DNA of 64,000 nucleotides from Anodontia alba (GCA_964016985.1 OZ024826.1:59410235-59474234), one strand, 5' to 3'. Numbered from the stretch's first letter, positions 1 to 11,820 are shown. The notes: generated by a model from the letters alone, not told the origin. Numbers and translations are program-made.

Positions 1-340
1 TCTCTCTTCCCCAAGCGAGGTAACCGCAATACTAAAAGGACTAAAAAAACACAAGAACAAAATGACACACGGAACGACATACAACAAATCGCCTCGTAGA
101 ATAAACCACAAAGCAACAAAGAGTAAGACTAACACCGGGACCACCGCCTTAGAACGGTCGGTAGAGCAAACCACCGAGGGGTTTAAAGCACTTTTACAGC
201 TAGCTAACATACCCTGGGTCCCGATGCTACTCTTAATACAGAAATACATAAAAATTCGGTTCGCATAAAGGCTCCCAACTCAGTCAATGCATCAAAGCGA
301 AAACATAAAAATCAAATTAATCACTATAATAAACAAAGAC
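1..340 (+). repeat. R1 dispersed repeat, left-truncated by window edge
   Basis: This stretch is nearly identical to 2580-2920 and 10110-10454, where the same sequence sits inside LTRs. It ends at AAACAAAGAC, the same point where the LTR copies end, which gives an independent right boundary for the family. A 68-codon frame (62-268) is open in these copies only because they are nearly identical; I do not read it as a gene. Confidence 0.8.
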
Positions 341-1832
341 GAGTACTCATGGCTAATTCTCTACTGTATGCCAGAGTAAATGAAAACCAATAGTTGAACA
401 ACGGCGGGCCAAGCCAAAGACATATCGTCAAGCCCCAACCCACTGGTTAAAGTTTTACGAAGAGGCCGTCATTGAGTCTGGTGCCCGAACCGCCGTCGTG
501 CAATTAAAGAGTGAAGCATAATCATCAACAATGATTGGGTTGACAACTAGGCATGCAGTCTGCCGCATAATATCCAGGCTATAGCCAATTCTTTTATAAC
601 GGTTAATACGTTTTCTGAATTGCTCCGAAAACAACAGTTTTTCCTCATGATGTGGACAGCTAAGGCCAAGACGTTCCCTTCGGAGTGTGGCTTGTATCCT
701 GGAAGAAATAGAAAGAAATGGTATTAAATTACGAATCTGAAGACCATGTTAAATTGTAAAATTAGAATATAAACATACGAGATCAAGACGTCAAATCAAC
801 ATTAAAACAAGAATTTTCAGATCATTAACTTCTCAACCATACATTGCATACGAAGGAAGCATCAGCTGGATTTTGATTGACTTAATCTACTGGTAACTAT
901 CAGCTCTTCGTCATCATCATAATAACTGTAAGGAATTTCGGGTCAACCAAAAGCATACGAGATATGCGCTCCATGTCTTTAATACATGTACATCTAATAA
1001 TAGCGATTCTCTGAAACAATAAATAAATAAAAATATATATCTTATTCATACATATACAAGCAAAGCAAAATAAATTCATGCTATTTAGCCACAGGCAAAC
1101 ACACATTGGTCTACATCGTATTCTCACAAGCAAATTCATGTATGTTTCATTTAAATATTTAGGCGGATTCATGTGAGAATAAATGCAGAATTTAGCCAAA
1201 AATTAAAGAATTTAATTACACATTATAGGGAACAAATCGCTGACCAATTATGCGGGCATTAATGCATCGAAATCTTTGAGCAATTTCATCTGTGACTAAT
1301 GATGTTTAAAGTAACAATAGCGCAACGTCATAACGTTAACGTAACATCGCGTGAAAGGGACAAATTCGCGGTTCAACAATGAATGCCCTAACTGCAGTGA
1401 CAGTATTTGTTACAAATCATTGCAGTTACAGTTGTAGATAAGCTACCCTAAAAGAGTTAACTCGCTATAGTTTAACTCTTTCAGTTCTTCTACTGATACG
1501 ATATGAAAGCTATTTAAGACTTGCTACAGTTCTTACAATAACTATTAGTTGTATCTAGAATATTTGGGATAATTATGTTAGGTAAAGTACGAGAAGTGAT
1601 TTCAGGAATCGATACAATCAAATCAAGCCTCTACCAGAGACGCACACCTTCCATGTCAAGTATACCTCAACAATCGGATGTCCAGCTCATCTCTTGTTAC
1701 TTTCCGAATTACTCGATGATCAAGCTTATTGTAAACGCTTCAAGAAACAGCTTAATTCCAAGAATGTGTTAACGACGCAAATCACTTAAAAGTTCTAAGT
1801 GCTGCAGTTTTCTGTGCTGCATCAAGCAAATG
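341..1832. other. Intergenic, no recognisable feature
   Basis: AT-rich single-copy-looking DNA. The longest frame (900-1199, minus) is rich in Ile, Met and Cys and resembles no family I know. I see no repeat copy, RNA gene or promoter here. Confidence 0.5.
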
Positions 1833-1836
1833 GGTA
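1833..1836. repeat. Candidate left target-site duplication GGTA
   Basis: GGTA lies directly before TGTA at 1837 and is matched by GGTA at 19237-19240, directly after the last LTR base. Four bp suits Ty3/gypsy integration. The call depends on LTR-A starting at 1837 with a small TATA insertion relative to LTR-C. Confidence 0.45.
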
Positions 1837-2436
1837 TGTATATAGTAGCGGTCGGTGGGGTCAGGCTGGTTCCGCACCCATGCCCTAGTCTCACCTATTA
1901 TGTAATGGTGCAGCGGCTGTCGGGAAGAGAATTTGGCCTCGCGTTGTGAATGAAATGAATTTTCCTGACAACCATCAACACACCAGTGCTAGGTTCGAAT
2001 CTCTGGATGTGATACGAGGGTGAAGAGAAAACTAATACAATATTTTAAATTCTATGTATTGATAGAAAACAAATCTTATGCTTATCAAAAAAATATAGTG
2101 TATTTAGAATTTAGTGGTTTATTCCTAAAGTGAAACTTATATTAATGGAATACAGTCGGATCCAAAATAATACACATTTGGTATCAGTTTTATTTATTAA
2201 GTAGCTGCAATATTTGCCCACCTAATATGATATTGGTACGCAATCGGCACCAGTTGTTGTTAGTTAGTTTACACACTCTGTACTACACAAGCAGTATGAA
2301 AATATCAAGATGATATTATTCAGTTTAAGTTGACAAAACAGTTCTTGATATTTCATATTTAATAACACAAATACATTTTATTTAAATGTCAAAATATCTA
2401 TATATAATCTTGAAAAATGTCTTAGTTAATATGTAT

Positions 2437-2926
2437 ATAAAAAAAACGGTAAGAGAAAAATCCAGTGAGTGCCACAATTTCAAACCGCAGCCCTTCCCAG
2501 ACCCGAAGGGGAAGAGGAAACTGAAAAATCCAAACAAGCACAAATCGAACAAACGTACGAAAAGCACTAAGATTAGCTCTCTCTCTTCCCCAAGCGAGAT
2601 AATCGCAATACTAAAAGGACTGAAAAACACACGAAAAAAAATGACACACGGAACGACATACAACAAATCGCCTCGTAGAATAAACCACAAAGCAACAAAG
2701 AGTAAGACTAACACCGGGACCACCGCCTTAGAACGGTCGGTAGAGCAAACCACCGAGGGGTTTAAAGCACTTTTACAGCTAGCTAACATACCCTGGGTCC
2801 CGATGCTACTCTTAATACAGAAATACATAAAAATTCGGTTCGCATAAAGGCTCCCAACTCAGTCAATGCATCAAAGCGAAAACATAAAAATCAAATAATT
2901 CACTATAATAAACAAAGACAAATAAA
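2437..2926. repeat. R1 repeat inserted in LTR-A
   Basis: Absent from LTR-C, where ATGTATATA runs straight into AATTTAAGATATTAG (about 19092-19116). The same sequence occurs at 1-340 and, diverged, at 29775-30545. It begins near CGGTAAGAG and ends AAACAAAGAC. No direct target duplication is visible. Its right edge is an inverted copy of the flanking LTR sequence instead. Confidence 0.8.
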
Positions 2927-2966
2927 AAATCTAATATCTTAAATATAAATTTAAGATATTAGATTT
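2927..2966. repeat. Perfect 18-bp inverted repeat, 4-nt loop
   Basis: The arms are 2927-2944 (AAATCTAATATCTTAAAT) and 2949-2966, with loop ATAA. LTR-C has only the right arm, so the left arm arrived with, or was created by, the R1 insertion. Confidence 0.9.
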
Positions 2967-3087
2967 GCCTGAAAGCATCTGTATTTGTTTCTTTACATAA
3001 TTACAAATACTGACATAATTTAAAGGGCGGTAAGAAGTACTACACTTATAAGTAGTAGCTTTTGAAATAAAAAAATTATCTACTACA

Positions 3088-3099
3088 CCCCTCCCGCCT
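3088..3099 (-). promoter_or_regulatory. Polypurine tract beside LTR-A
   Basis: On the minus strand GGCGGGAGGGG immediately precedes TGTAGTAG, the LTR start. This is the expected plus-strand primer position of an LTR retrotransposon, and the copy at 10622-10632 is the same. Confidence 0.75.
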
Positions 3100-3260
3100 A
3101 TTTAAATATATTTTAAGTATAATATATTTTTCATGCTGAAGTATATAGAAAACAATAAGTTTTTATAATTATTATCAAACTTCCAGATAATTCGTTTATT
3201 TGTATCATTTAAAATAAATTCTTCTCCTCTTATTAGGACTATCCCACATGTTCGTGTCCT

Positions 3261-3763
3261 TCACAATTTTCCGCCTCTCTTTTTGACAATCTCGTCCCTA
3301 CAAATAATCTGAGAGGAATGTTCGTTACATAAAAGCGAACTAACGTCTTTGAATTTTTCAGCCTCCTTTCGTCTTCTTTTACTGGTAAGAATCTTTTGAA
3401 CCTCTTTCATGTTCTGCCTATCAGCAGATGTCCCTTACTGATAGGGAGGTATATTTTCAGTATCTATAAAGTTCCGATTTCCCACATGCTGACTTTTCAT
3501 TTCCATATGTGATTTTTCTTTCTTTAAGTGTGAGTTTATGTGTTTCCTTGTTGCAAAGCGCCTTTCACATGAACAAATATATAGTACGTGTTTTGGTTCA
3601 TGAATCTTTTTCCAGTGTATGATATAACTTTTAAAACTGGTATATAAAGAAGTTCCACACGCTGGTATATTGCATGGTGTTGGAACCTTGACCAAATTGG
3701 ACGGTTTTCATAATTAAACGCTGTAGTCTCCTCCTCAGAAACTGTAAGGTCTACGCTGGCCAT
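3261..3763 (-). pseudogene. Accessory ORF 3' of integrase, C2H2 zinc-finger-like (copy 1)
   Basis: The reading begins MASVDLTVSEEET at 3763. After a frameshift near 3695 it gives two finger-like patterns: C-x4-C-x12-H-x4-H around CNIPACGTSLYTSF, then CSCERRFATRKHINSH with a CxC start and spaced histidines. One in-frame TAA follows IPPYQ; the frame then continues through a Lys/Arg-rich stretch containing SKRRRKEAEKF to a stop at 3261. It lies between integrase and the polypurine tract, the position of env or accessory genes in Metaviridae, but I see no signal peptide or membrane segment. An acquired DNA- or RNA-binding protein is an inference. The spacing of the second finger is unusual, so this could instead be a non-canonical Cys/His protein. 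Confidence 0.5.
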
Positions 3764-4389
3764 TTCTGCAACAAATTAAATGGCTTTGCAGCCAAACTGC
3801 AGCGGGCAAAGCAGCTACTTTTTTATTTTTATTTTTATGATGATGATTTTAAATATTAGATCATATGCTTTATTATTAGTAATATTGCTCTAATTTGCTC
3901 TTGGCCGGAGTTTTAACAACTTAAAGTGGGCAAAAGTATTATTGCATATACTTTGTTTATTTATTTGCATTTATTTGCATTTTATTTGTCTTTTCTTTAT
4001 AGATTTTATTTCTTATTTCTTGTGTAAATATAATTTATTATATAGAATTTTTACACTGATTATAAAAATTCTGATGTTTATTCATACCTATACTTTTATA
4101 TCATTTTCACGATATTGTTATTACTATTTATAAATAAATCTTTCATTGTATTTTACGTGTCTATTAGGGGTTTTAAGACATTTGGTTCTGTTTATCCTTT
4201 CATTAAAAAATGGTACATTTATTTACAACCAGTTTCAGTTCTTTTTATTCTTTTTATTTATTTATTTATTTATTTATTATTGTTTTTACTATATAACAAA
4301 TTATTTGCCGTAGTATATATATTTTATATACATATATATTTATTTATAAAAAAACAAAACAAAACATTTTCTCTTGTCATTTATTTTTA
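3764..4389. repeat. AT-rich spacer with (TTTA)n
   Basis: This is non-coding sequence between the accessory ORF and integrase. It contains a TTTA run at about 4255-4278 that is clearly longer in copy 2 (about 11778-11821). Confidence 0.6.
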
Positions 4390-5600
4390 GAAGTTATCTG
4401 ACTATTTATATATTAGTGTTTCTTTCTGTAACCTATTTGTCGTTCTTAGATGGGGGATCAAATTTGCTTTGGTTTCACCAGGCGATCTCTACGAGATCGT
4501 ATGACAGGAATTTGATCTTGTTTTTCTGGATTTTTGTTTGGGTTTGGTTTCCCAAAGTATCTACTCTACCCATTCTATATATTGAATCGGGCAAATTTCT
4601 TCAATAGTGTTGGGAGGTTTCCCTACCATTAAGTCTAAAGGGCATGAGATCTCTGTTAAGAAAGACTAAATTGGGCGTGCAACCAGTGCTTTTGTTTTGA
4701 GTTGCGCGATATGCCATTAAGATGAAGGGAAGATAATCATCCCAGTTCTGAGGATTTTCTATTACAAAGGTTCTGAGCATTTGTTTAAGGGTTCTATTAA
4801 AACGTTCTATTAATCCATCCGAGTTTGGTCTATATGGCGTGGTACGTGTTTGATCGATACCTAATCGTTTGCATAAAACTTTAAATAACTCGGACTGAAA
4901 TTCCCGTCCCTGGTCTGTATGTATCTGTTGGGGACAACCGAACTTTGTGTGAAAAATTCAGTAAGAAGTTTATCAGCGACTGTCTGAGCTGTATGATTAG
5001 GCACAGCCTATGCATCAAATCACTTCACGAAGTAATCTCCTGCTACAATTGTATATTTATACCCATTTTCTATTATTGGTAGTGGCCCAAAAATATCTAC
5101 AGCGATACATTCCATAATCGCGTTTACTCTGAACTGCTGAAGCGGTGACTTGCCGAGTCCTGGTGTTCGTTTTGCCTGTGCACACAGGTCGCACGATTTT
5201 ATCCATTGCTCAATATCTTCTCGAACTCCAGGCCAGTAGAATCAATTCTTGATACTTTCAAGCGTTCTGTCTCTTCCTAGATGCCCTGCTGTGATATCGG
5301 AATGAAGGTTTTCAAATATGGTTCTTTTCAGTTTGTCAGGAGCTATTAGCTGATAAATTTGGTTTCCTCTAGCGTCTGACTACTTCCGATATAAAAGGTC
5401 ATTCTTACCTCTAAACTTTCCCACTGGAACCATAAGGATTTTGCAACTTTGTCTGTTTGAAAGTTGTTGTCTAGTGGTGGACGATTAGATTCAGCCTGTT
5501 TATTCTGAAGTATATAGTTTATGGACTTATCTTTCTTTTGCATTTGTCTTAGCTCTTCCTGACCCAATACTGGTATCCAGTTTGATTCATGTGTGTCAAG
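4390..5600 (-). pseudogene. Integrase region of pol (copy 1), broken
   Basis: A zinc-binding region with His pairs and CDLCAQAK lies at about 5160-5330. The catalytic core follows with DIFGPLP (about 5085-5103), IHTDQGREF (about 4899-4927) and LIERFNRT (about 4795-4818), which match the D, D, E triad of Ty3/gypsy integrases. The enzyme would insert the cDNA into the genome. In-frame stops interrupt the zinc-binding end (before FYWPG) and the core (after YFVK and FDA), and the frame shifts before the second Asp. The domain therefore cannot be made as one protein. The downstream part ends near 4390 in AT-rich DNA. Copy 2 shares these lesions. Confidence 0.85.
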
Positions 5601-5823
5601 TTGTTCCTCATTTGATTCCGACGCATTTGGGCTGATGAGTGACGCGTAGGATCAATATGGTTCCTGCATCCGGGTAACCACCATCTCATCAATTTGCCCC
5701 GCGGGACTAGAAGAGCTGGCACGTGACACAGTAGGAACAATATGAACCTGGTTCAAATTGGTCTCATTGACCAAACTCATGCCATCGGACTCCCCATTAT
5801 CAGACTTTCCTAAAACCTTATCC

Positions 5824-6262
5824 CTATGTTGAGGAAAGCAATCTTGACACTTTTGGACATTTTCTTTGAGGCCTCCTTGAAAGGGTATCAACATTTCTGT
5901 GCTGTCTACCTGGCCTGTATTTTAATTCGTAATCAAAGGTTTCTATGATACTGATCCACCTTGCAATTATACCCTCTGGTTCTTTGAAGTTTCTTAACCA
6001 TACCAATGGGGCATGATCAGTTCTGATAATGAATTTCTTGCCCAGCAGATAATGCTTAAAATGCTTCATAAATGTTACAACTGCTAAGAGTTCTCTTTTA
6101 GTGGTACAATACTGCTGTGGGGCTGAATTTAATGTTTTACTGACATAGGCAATGACTACTTCCTGGTTATTTTGAATCTGAGACAAGACTCCTCCTATCC
6201 CATAAAGGCTAGCGTCAGTATCTAATATAAAGATTCCTGTTTCATTTGGGAAGCCTAGAATT
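5824..6262 (-). pseudogene. RNase H domain of pol (copy 1)
   Basis: Ty3/gypsy RNase H signatures appear in order: DTDAS (upstream, about 6210-6225), KRELLAVV, IIRTDHAPLVW and NVDTLSRRP. These supply the acidic residues expected of the active site (D, E, D, D). Its role is degrading the RNA strand during reverse transcription. A stop codon separates it from the RT thumb (just below 6268). Downstream toward integrase (5600-5824) the reading frames are scrambled. Confidence 0.85.
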
Positions 6263-6267
6263 GGGGC

Positions 6268-7060
6268 TTATATAAGGCATTGCTTTAAATCAGATAAAGA
6301 TTCTTCACGTGCATCATCCCAGACAAATTTTGCATTTTTTTTGCGCGTCAATCTGGACGATGGTTTTGCACGTTCAGCAAAATTTGGAATGCATTTTCTG
6401 TAATAGCTTAAAAGCCCTAACACTGAGCGAACTTCTGAAACGAAATTATTGCTTGGCGCTGGCCAGTTTCTAATGACTTTCGTTTTGAATGGGTCACATG
6501 ATATGCCCTGTTCGAATACTACATGTCCTAAATAAGTTACTTTGGCTTGAAATAGTGAACATTTGCTCAAATTGGCTTCTCATAACCTTTGGAAGACTTA
6601 AGTTTTCAAGTGCTTCTTCAAATGTGCGGCCTTAAATTATGATATCGTCAAGATAGCACAAACATTTATGAGGCGTAAGATTAACCAGAACTTTTTCCAC
6701 GAGTCTCTGAAATGTAGCTGGCGTATTTGTAAGGCCAAATGGCATTACATTAAAATGATATAGCCCTCTGTGTGGTGTAACAAATGTTGTTCTAGTTTTA
6801 CTTGTGTCAGATATTTTAATTTTAAAGTAGTCGCTTGCTAAGTCTAAAGTACTAAAATACATTGACCCTGATAATGAATCTAATGTGTCGTCAATTCTGG
6901 GTAGTAGATATGCGTCTTTTAATGTCACTGCACTTAATGTCCTAAAATCGACAGAAAATCGGCAACTACCATGTTTCTTTTTAACTAAGCATATTGGGGC
7001 TGACCAAGGACTATCACTTGGTTCAATTATTCCTTATTCAAGCATTTTATCTATTTCTTG
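6268..7060 (-). pseudogene. Reverse transcriptase domain of pol (copy 1)
   Basis: The palm lies at 6632-7020 and includes DAYLLPRIDDTLDSL, STLDLASDYFKI (first catalytic Asp), [15 protein letters not shown] and the catalytic box CYLDDIII at about 6640-6660. The thumb/connection (6268-6570) reads KCSLFQAKVTYLGHVV through LGLLSYYRKCIPNFAERA, typical of Ty3/gypsy. A TAA directly after YLDDIII (shared with copy 2) and a frameshift before the thumb break the gene. The upstream boundary reads [18 protein letters not shown] at about 6945-7000. This copy keeps the full palm that copy 2 has partly lost. Confidence 0.9.
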
Positions 7061-8051
7061 ATCAACTGTCTTACGCTTAAATATTGGTATCCTCCGTGGA
7101 GGAATTTTGATTGGTTTGTTTCGCCAGTTTTTATTTCATGTTGAAAAATATGTGTTTGGCCAAGCTGCCCATTTGGTTGCACAAAGATATTTTGATACTG
7201 ATCTATGAGTGTCATCAACGTATCTTTTTCAGCAGGATTTAACCTATCTGATATATTTTGAATTAAAGGCTGTAAAGGTAGTGATATAGTATTTGTATTG
7301 GTTATTGCTTCAGCTTGCTGCTGAAAAATGTTGTCAACTTTTTGAAGTGAACCTATTATAGACTGTTGATTAATTTTGACTGCCTCATCAGTCAAATTTG
7401 ATATGCACATGATGCAGTCCTCATCATTTGGATCAACAAGTGTTTTTGCTATAAAACGGCCTTTACTTTTTAGAAAGCCTGTTGGTTCAGCTACACTCAA
7501 TGCTGATTCAGCAACTTGTATTCGTGCACATGTATTTGTGGTTTGTTTATAAAGCATTAACTTCCCACAAGATGTTTTTAATGTTTGTTTCTTAATCTGT
7601 ACACTACCATCATAATCGTATAAGAAATCCATCCCCCAATGATGCCATCAATGCCTTGTATCTTTGCTACTATGAAAGTTTGTTTGAAACAATGTCAATT
7701 ACTGTCAAATTTTAGCATTATTTGACCGTTTGTCTGAATTAGACTTCCATCAGCGGCCCTTAATCGTGTACTGTTTGCTTGACAGGAGTGTGGCTCATTT
7801 ATTTTTTCGTACACTTGGTTAGACAAGATTGAATATGGAGAGCCCGTGTCTAATAGGAATTTACATTTCACATTCATAAGCTGAATTTTTATATATAGAC
7901 ATGAAGTTACTGTTGTATTAACTTTTACTTCCTCCCGAACAGATTGAGAGGAATCTGCTATAGAAGAAATGAGATTTTCGTGCGAAATCATTTTGGTCAA
8001 TGCTTCTTTTATTTTGACATTCATCAGCACTCTTGGATCTTCCAGTCTCAT
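7051..8051 (-). pseudogene. Protease and PR-RT linker of pol (copy 1)
   Basis: The aspartic protease motif LLDTGSPYSILS lies at about 7825-7865, with a downstream GIIG flap-end motif followed in another frame by MDFL (about 7630). A run of five Gs at that point shifts the frame, and both copies share it. The linker (7051-7632) leads into RT. The protease frame begins by 8051 and overlaps the end of the gag frame (down to 7918) by about 134 nt. Compared with copy 2, a further indel near 7100 changes the residues after EIKTGE. Confidence 0.8.
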
Positions 8052-9629
8052 TTAATTGTAGCCCTTTTGCAATGTCTATAGGGGCAGTAACTGTTATGAC
8101 TGGATTATTTCTTGTTATGCTTGGTTGAGTTGTAATTGCATATGCTGATTTTACATTGGTTGTTTCTTTGTCTTGCCTTTTATTATCACTCTGGCGAATT
8201 CTGCACCTATCTACTATATGATTAGTGCGTTTGCAGTATGAACAAAATATATTTGATTTAACATTTATGCTAGGTGATAACTTAGGTTCTGTTGAGTCCT
8301 GCTTCATCAAATCACTTTGATTTGTAAGCGCCATGTTTTTATTTTTTAAAAGGGCTTCTTTGCCAGCAATTATTGCCTGGTAGTAGTTTCTCTAGTTTTT
8401 GGTCAATAAGTTGACCTATTTTCTCTAAAGTGAGATCTGAAAGAAGGTGTTTGTTTTCCTTGTTTGAAATTATTGATGCTACTGCATTAACTTCATTTGT
8501 TGGCTTTTTAACACGGTCAATGGAACCCTCTAATGCTTCATATTCGGTAACTAACCCTATTGCTTCGTGTAAAGTCTTTGGGTGCCTAAACTGAACACGT
8601 TTCTGCAACTCATGGTTGCCAAGGCCATTAATAAACTGGTCTATAACGTGAACTTCTAACTGTGTTAATGTCAGGTTTGGATATGCTTTTTGTGCTAATT
8701 TGCTTAGGTTATAGCCATAATCTGATGCAGATCTCCCTTTTCTCTTCTGCGAAACCTAAACTGACATCTGTAGGTGACCTCCTTCTCTTTGGGGTCATAT
8801 CTGTCTGACAAAAATTGCTTTTAATGTGCTATAGTCATTCAGCTGTGATATTGTTATACCACTTAATGTGCCTCACTGCGTAGATGTGTAGATATCATCT
8901 GTGTCTTTTGGGAATCAGACCATTGATTCCATGCTGCACATTGTTCGAAGTGTACTAAATAATCTGAACATTCAATTTTACCGCTGCCATCAAAATTATC
9001 AGGCTGTATTTCCTTTCTTTTTTGTAAATTGCTGCGGCTGTTGAACTGATACATGATTTGTTTTGGAATTGTTGTGTTTTCGCTGGTATTACGCAAGGTG
9101 CTGCATTAAGTGGTAAATTTTATGCTTTCTGCTGTGTTCCAGTAGTAGTTATGAACGCATTAGGATACAAAGTCTGTTGAAGACTATTTGGTAGATTTCC
9201 TACTTGTGATGTAAATATTTGTGCAGCTGGATTTTCAGGTGCATATATAAGACTTTGCGGTGCTTGCATTTACATACTATTTGGTGTTGTAAATATTGCT
9301 TGCGATTGCGATTCCTGCATTGCAGACTTTTGCAGTGTTGTAGCAATATTATATGATGATTGCAAAAACATACGAAGCTGATCAACTTGTCGATCTGTAA
9401 ACGTTTGGCAACGGTTTGTATTAATACTTCTTTGGCTGTTATCCCAAACTTGGTTTTTACTTGTCTGATATGTGGAACTTTGTTGAATTTGCTGTTCTTG
9501 ACCAGTTAACGTACTAGCCATATTGTAAGGTGTGCTTGCTAGTGTTATATTAGCATGTGACAGCGTTTGACCCATCAATTTTGATTGTATTTCTTGTTGC
9601 CAAAATTGTTGTTGCTTTTGAAGCAGCAT
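7918..9629 (-). pseudogene. gag (copy 1), 5' end lost at duplication junction
   Basis: In element order there is a Gln-rich segment (9270-9629), a capsid-like segment with PDNFDGSGKIECSDYLVHFE (8863-9096), a C-terminal capsid piece (8339-8608) and a CCHC zinc knuckle CSYCKRTNHIVDRC (C-x2-C-x4-H-x4-C, about 8204-8245). Gag packages the element RNA. At least three frame changes separate these blocks. The sequence stops at 9629 and joins LTR-B interior sequence, whereas copy 2 continues for another kilobase to the gag start. Confidence 0.8.
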
Positions 9630-9973
9630 ATAGTGTATTTAGAATTTAGTGGTTTATTCCTAAAGTGAAACTTATATTAATGGAACACAGTCGGATCCAA
9701 AATAATACACATTTGGTATCAGTTTTATTTATTAAGTAGCTGCAATATTTGCCCACCTAATATGATATTGGTACGCAATCGGCACCAGTTGTTGTTAGTT
9801 AGTTTACACACTCTGTACTACACAAGCAGTATGAAAATATCAAGATGATATTATTCAGTTTAAGTTGACAAAACAGTTCTTGATATTTCATATTTAATAA
9901 CACAAATACATTTTATTTAAATGTCAAAATATCTATATATAATCTTGAAAAATGTCTTAGTTAATATGTATAT

Positions 9974-10460
9974 AAAAAAACGGTAAGAGAAAAATCCAGT
10001 GAGTGCCACAATTACAAACCGCAGCCCTTCCCAGACCCGAAGGGGAAGAGGAAACTGAAAAATCCAAACAAGCACAAATCGAACAAACGTACGAAAAGCA
10101 CTAAGATTAGCTCTCTCTCTTCCCCAAGCGAGATAATCGCAATACTAAAAGGACTGAAAAACACACGAAAAAAAATGACACACGGAACGACATACAACAA
10201 ATCGCCTCGTAGAATAAACCACAAAGCAACAAAGAGTAAGACTAACACCGGGACCACCGCCTTAGAACGGTCGGTAGAGCAAACCACCGAGGGGTTTAAA
10301 GCACTTTTACAGCTAGCTAACATACCCTGGGTCCCGATGCTACTCTTAATACAGAAATACATAAAAATTCGGTTCGCATAAAGGCTCCCAACTCAGTCAA
10401 TGCATCAAAGCGAAAACATAAAAATCAAATAATTCACTATAATAAACAAAGACAAATAAA
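9974..10460. repeat. R1 repeat inside LTR-B
   Basis: Near-identical to 2437-2926, copied with the duplication. One A fewer at its left A-run and a few substitutions separate the two. Confidence 0.85.
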
Positions 10461-10500
10461 AAATCTAATATCTTAAATATAAATTTAAGATATTAGATTT
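10461..10500. repeat. Perfect 18-bp inverted repeat (copy in LTR-B)
   Basis: Same hairpin as 2927-2966, with arms 10461-10478 and 10483-10500. Confidence 0.9.
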
Positions 10501-10621
10501 GCCTGAAAGCATCTGTATTTGTTTCTTTACATAATTACAAATACTGACATAATTTAAAGGGCGGTAAGAAGTACTACACTTATAAGTAGTAGCTTTTGAA
10601 ATAAAAAAATTATCTACTACA

Positions 10622-10632
10622 CCCCTCCCGCC
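10622..10632 (-). promoter_or_regulatory. Polypurine tract beside LTR-B
   Basis: GGCGGGAGGGG on the minus strand, adjacent to the LTR-B end, as at LTR-A. Confidence 0.7.
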
Positions 10633-10794
10633 TATTTAAATATATTTTAAGTATAATATATTTTTCATGCTGAAGTATATAGAAAACAATAAGTTTTTAT
10701 AATTATTATCAAACTTCCAGATAATTCGTTTATTTGTATCATTTAAAATAAATTCTTCTCCTCTTATTAGGACTATCCCACATGTTCGTGTCCT

Positions 10795-11297
10795 TCACAA
10801 TTTTCCGCCTCTCTTTTTGACAATCTCGTCCCTACAAATAATCTGAGAGGAATGTTCGTTACATAAAAGCGAACTAACGTCTTTGAATTTTTCAGCCTCC
10901 TTTCGTCTTCTTTTACTGGTAAGAATCGTTTGAACCTCTTTCATGTTCTGCCTATCAGCAGATGTCCCTTACTGATAGGGAGGTATATTTTCAGTATCTA
11001 TAAAGTTCCGATTTCCCACATGCTGACTTTTCATTTCCATATGTGATTTTTCTTTCTTTAAGTGTGAGTTTATGTGTTTCCTTGTTGCAAAGCGCCTTTC
11101 ACATGAACAAATATATAGTACGTGTTTTGGTTCATGAATCTTTTTCCAGTGTATGATATGACTTTTAAAACTGGTATATAAAGAAGTTCCACACGCTGGT
11201 ATATTGCATGGTGTTGGAACCTTGACCAAATTGGACGGTTTTCATAATTAAACGCTGTAGTCTCCTCCTCAGAAACTGTAAGGTCTACGCTGGCCAT
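10795..11297 (-). pseudogene. Accessory zinc-finger-like ORF (copy 2)
   Basis: Matches 3261-3763 almost base for base, including the frameshift and the in-frame stop after IPPYQ. One visible change is Tyr to His in SFKSHIIHWKK. The identical lesions show the ORF was already broken before duplication. Confidence 0.5.
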
Positions 11298-11777
11298 TTC
11301 TGCAACAAATTAAATGGCTTTGCAGCCAAACTGCAGCGGGCAAAGCAGCTACTTTTTTATTTTTTTTTTTATGATGATGATTTTAAATATTAGATCATAT
11401 GCTTTATTATTAGTAATATTGCTCTAATTTGCTCTTGGCCGGAGTTTTAACAACTTAAAGTGGGCAAAAGTATTATTGCATATACTTTGTTTATTTATTT
11501 GCATTTTATTTGTCTTTTCTTTATAGATTTTATTTCTTATTTCTTGTGTAAATATAATTTATTATATAGAATTTTTACACTGATTATAAAAATTCTGATG
11601 TTTATTCATACCTATACTTTTATATCATTTTCACGATATTGTTATTACTATTTATAAATAAATCTTTCATTGTATTTTACGTGTCTATTAGGGGTTTTAA
11701 GACATTTGGTTCTGTTTATCCTTTCATTAAAAAATGGTACATTTATTTACAACCAGTTTCAGTTCTTTTTATTCTTT

Positions 11778-11820
<43 letters not shown>

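Larger units (their letters stand above)
1837..3087 (-). mobile_element. LTR-A (3' LTR of the element)
   Basis: Its first ~210 bases match LTR-C (18448 onward) with about 14 differences by eye, and it ends CTACTACA next to a purine tract on the minus strand. Its ends are TG...CA, as expected of an LTR. It is longer than LTR-C mainly because about 510 bp of R1 sequence is inserted at 2437-2946. Confidence 0.8.
9630..10621 (-). mobile_element. LTR-B, lacking about 255 bp of its outer end
   Basis: Begins at the base matching 2093 of LTR-A, directly after gag sequence, and ends CTACTACA followed by the purine tract. It contains the R1 insertion and palindrome just as LTR-A does. The missing start and missing PBS show it is part of a tandem duplication and not an independent LTR. 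Confidence 0.85.

Noticed and set aside
900..1199. 99-codon minus-strand frame
   Set aside because: Low-complexity AT-rich composition, no family resemblance, no start or promoter support.
2005..2025. GGTTCGAATCTC in LTR-A, a perfect pol III B box
   Set aside because: The flanks cannot form a T-stem and no A box lies at the right distance. LTR-C has GGTTCAAACCTC. Probably chance.
2386..10362. Minus-strand hydrophobic frames in LTR-A and LTR-B (148 and 116 codons)
   Set aside because: Antisense reading of R1; no conservation in other R1 copies and no envelope-like features.
62..10381. Identical 68-codon frame (MTHGTTYNK...) in three places
   Set aside because: It lies inside the R1 repeat and is conserved because the copies are nearly identical. 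The older R1 copy at 29.8-30.5 kb does not keep it.
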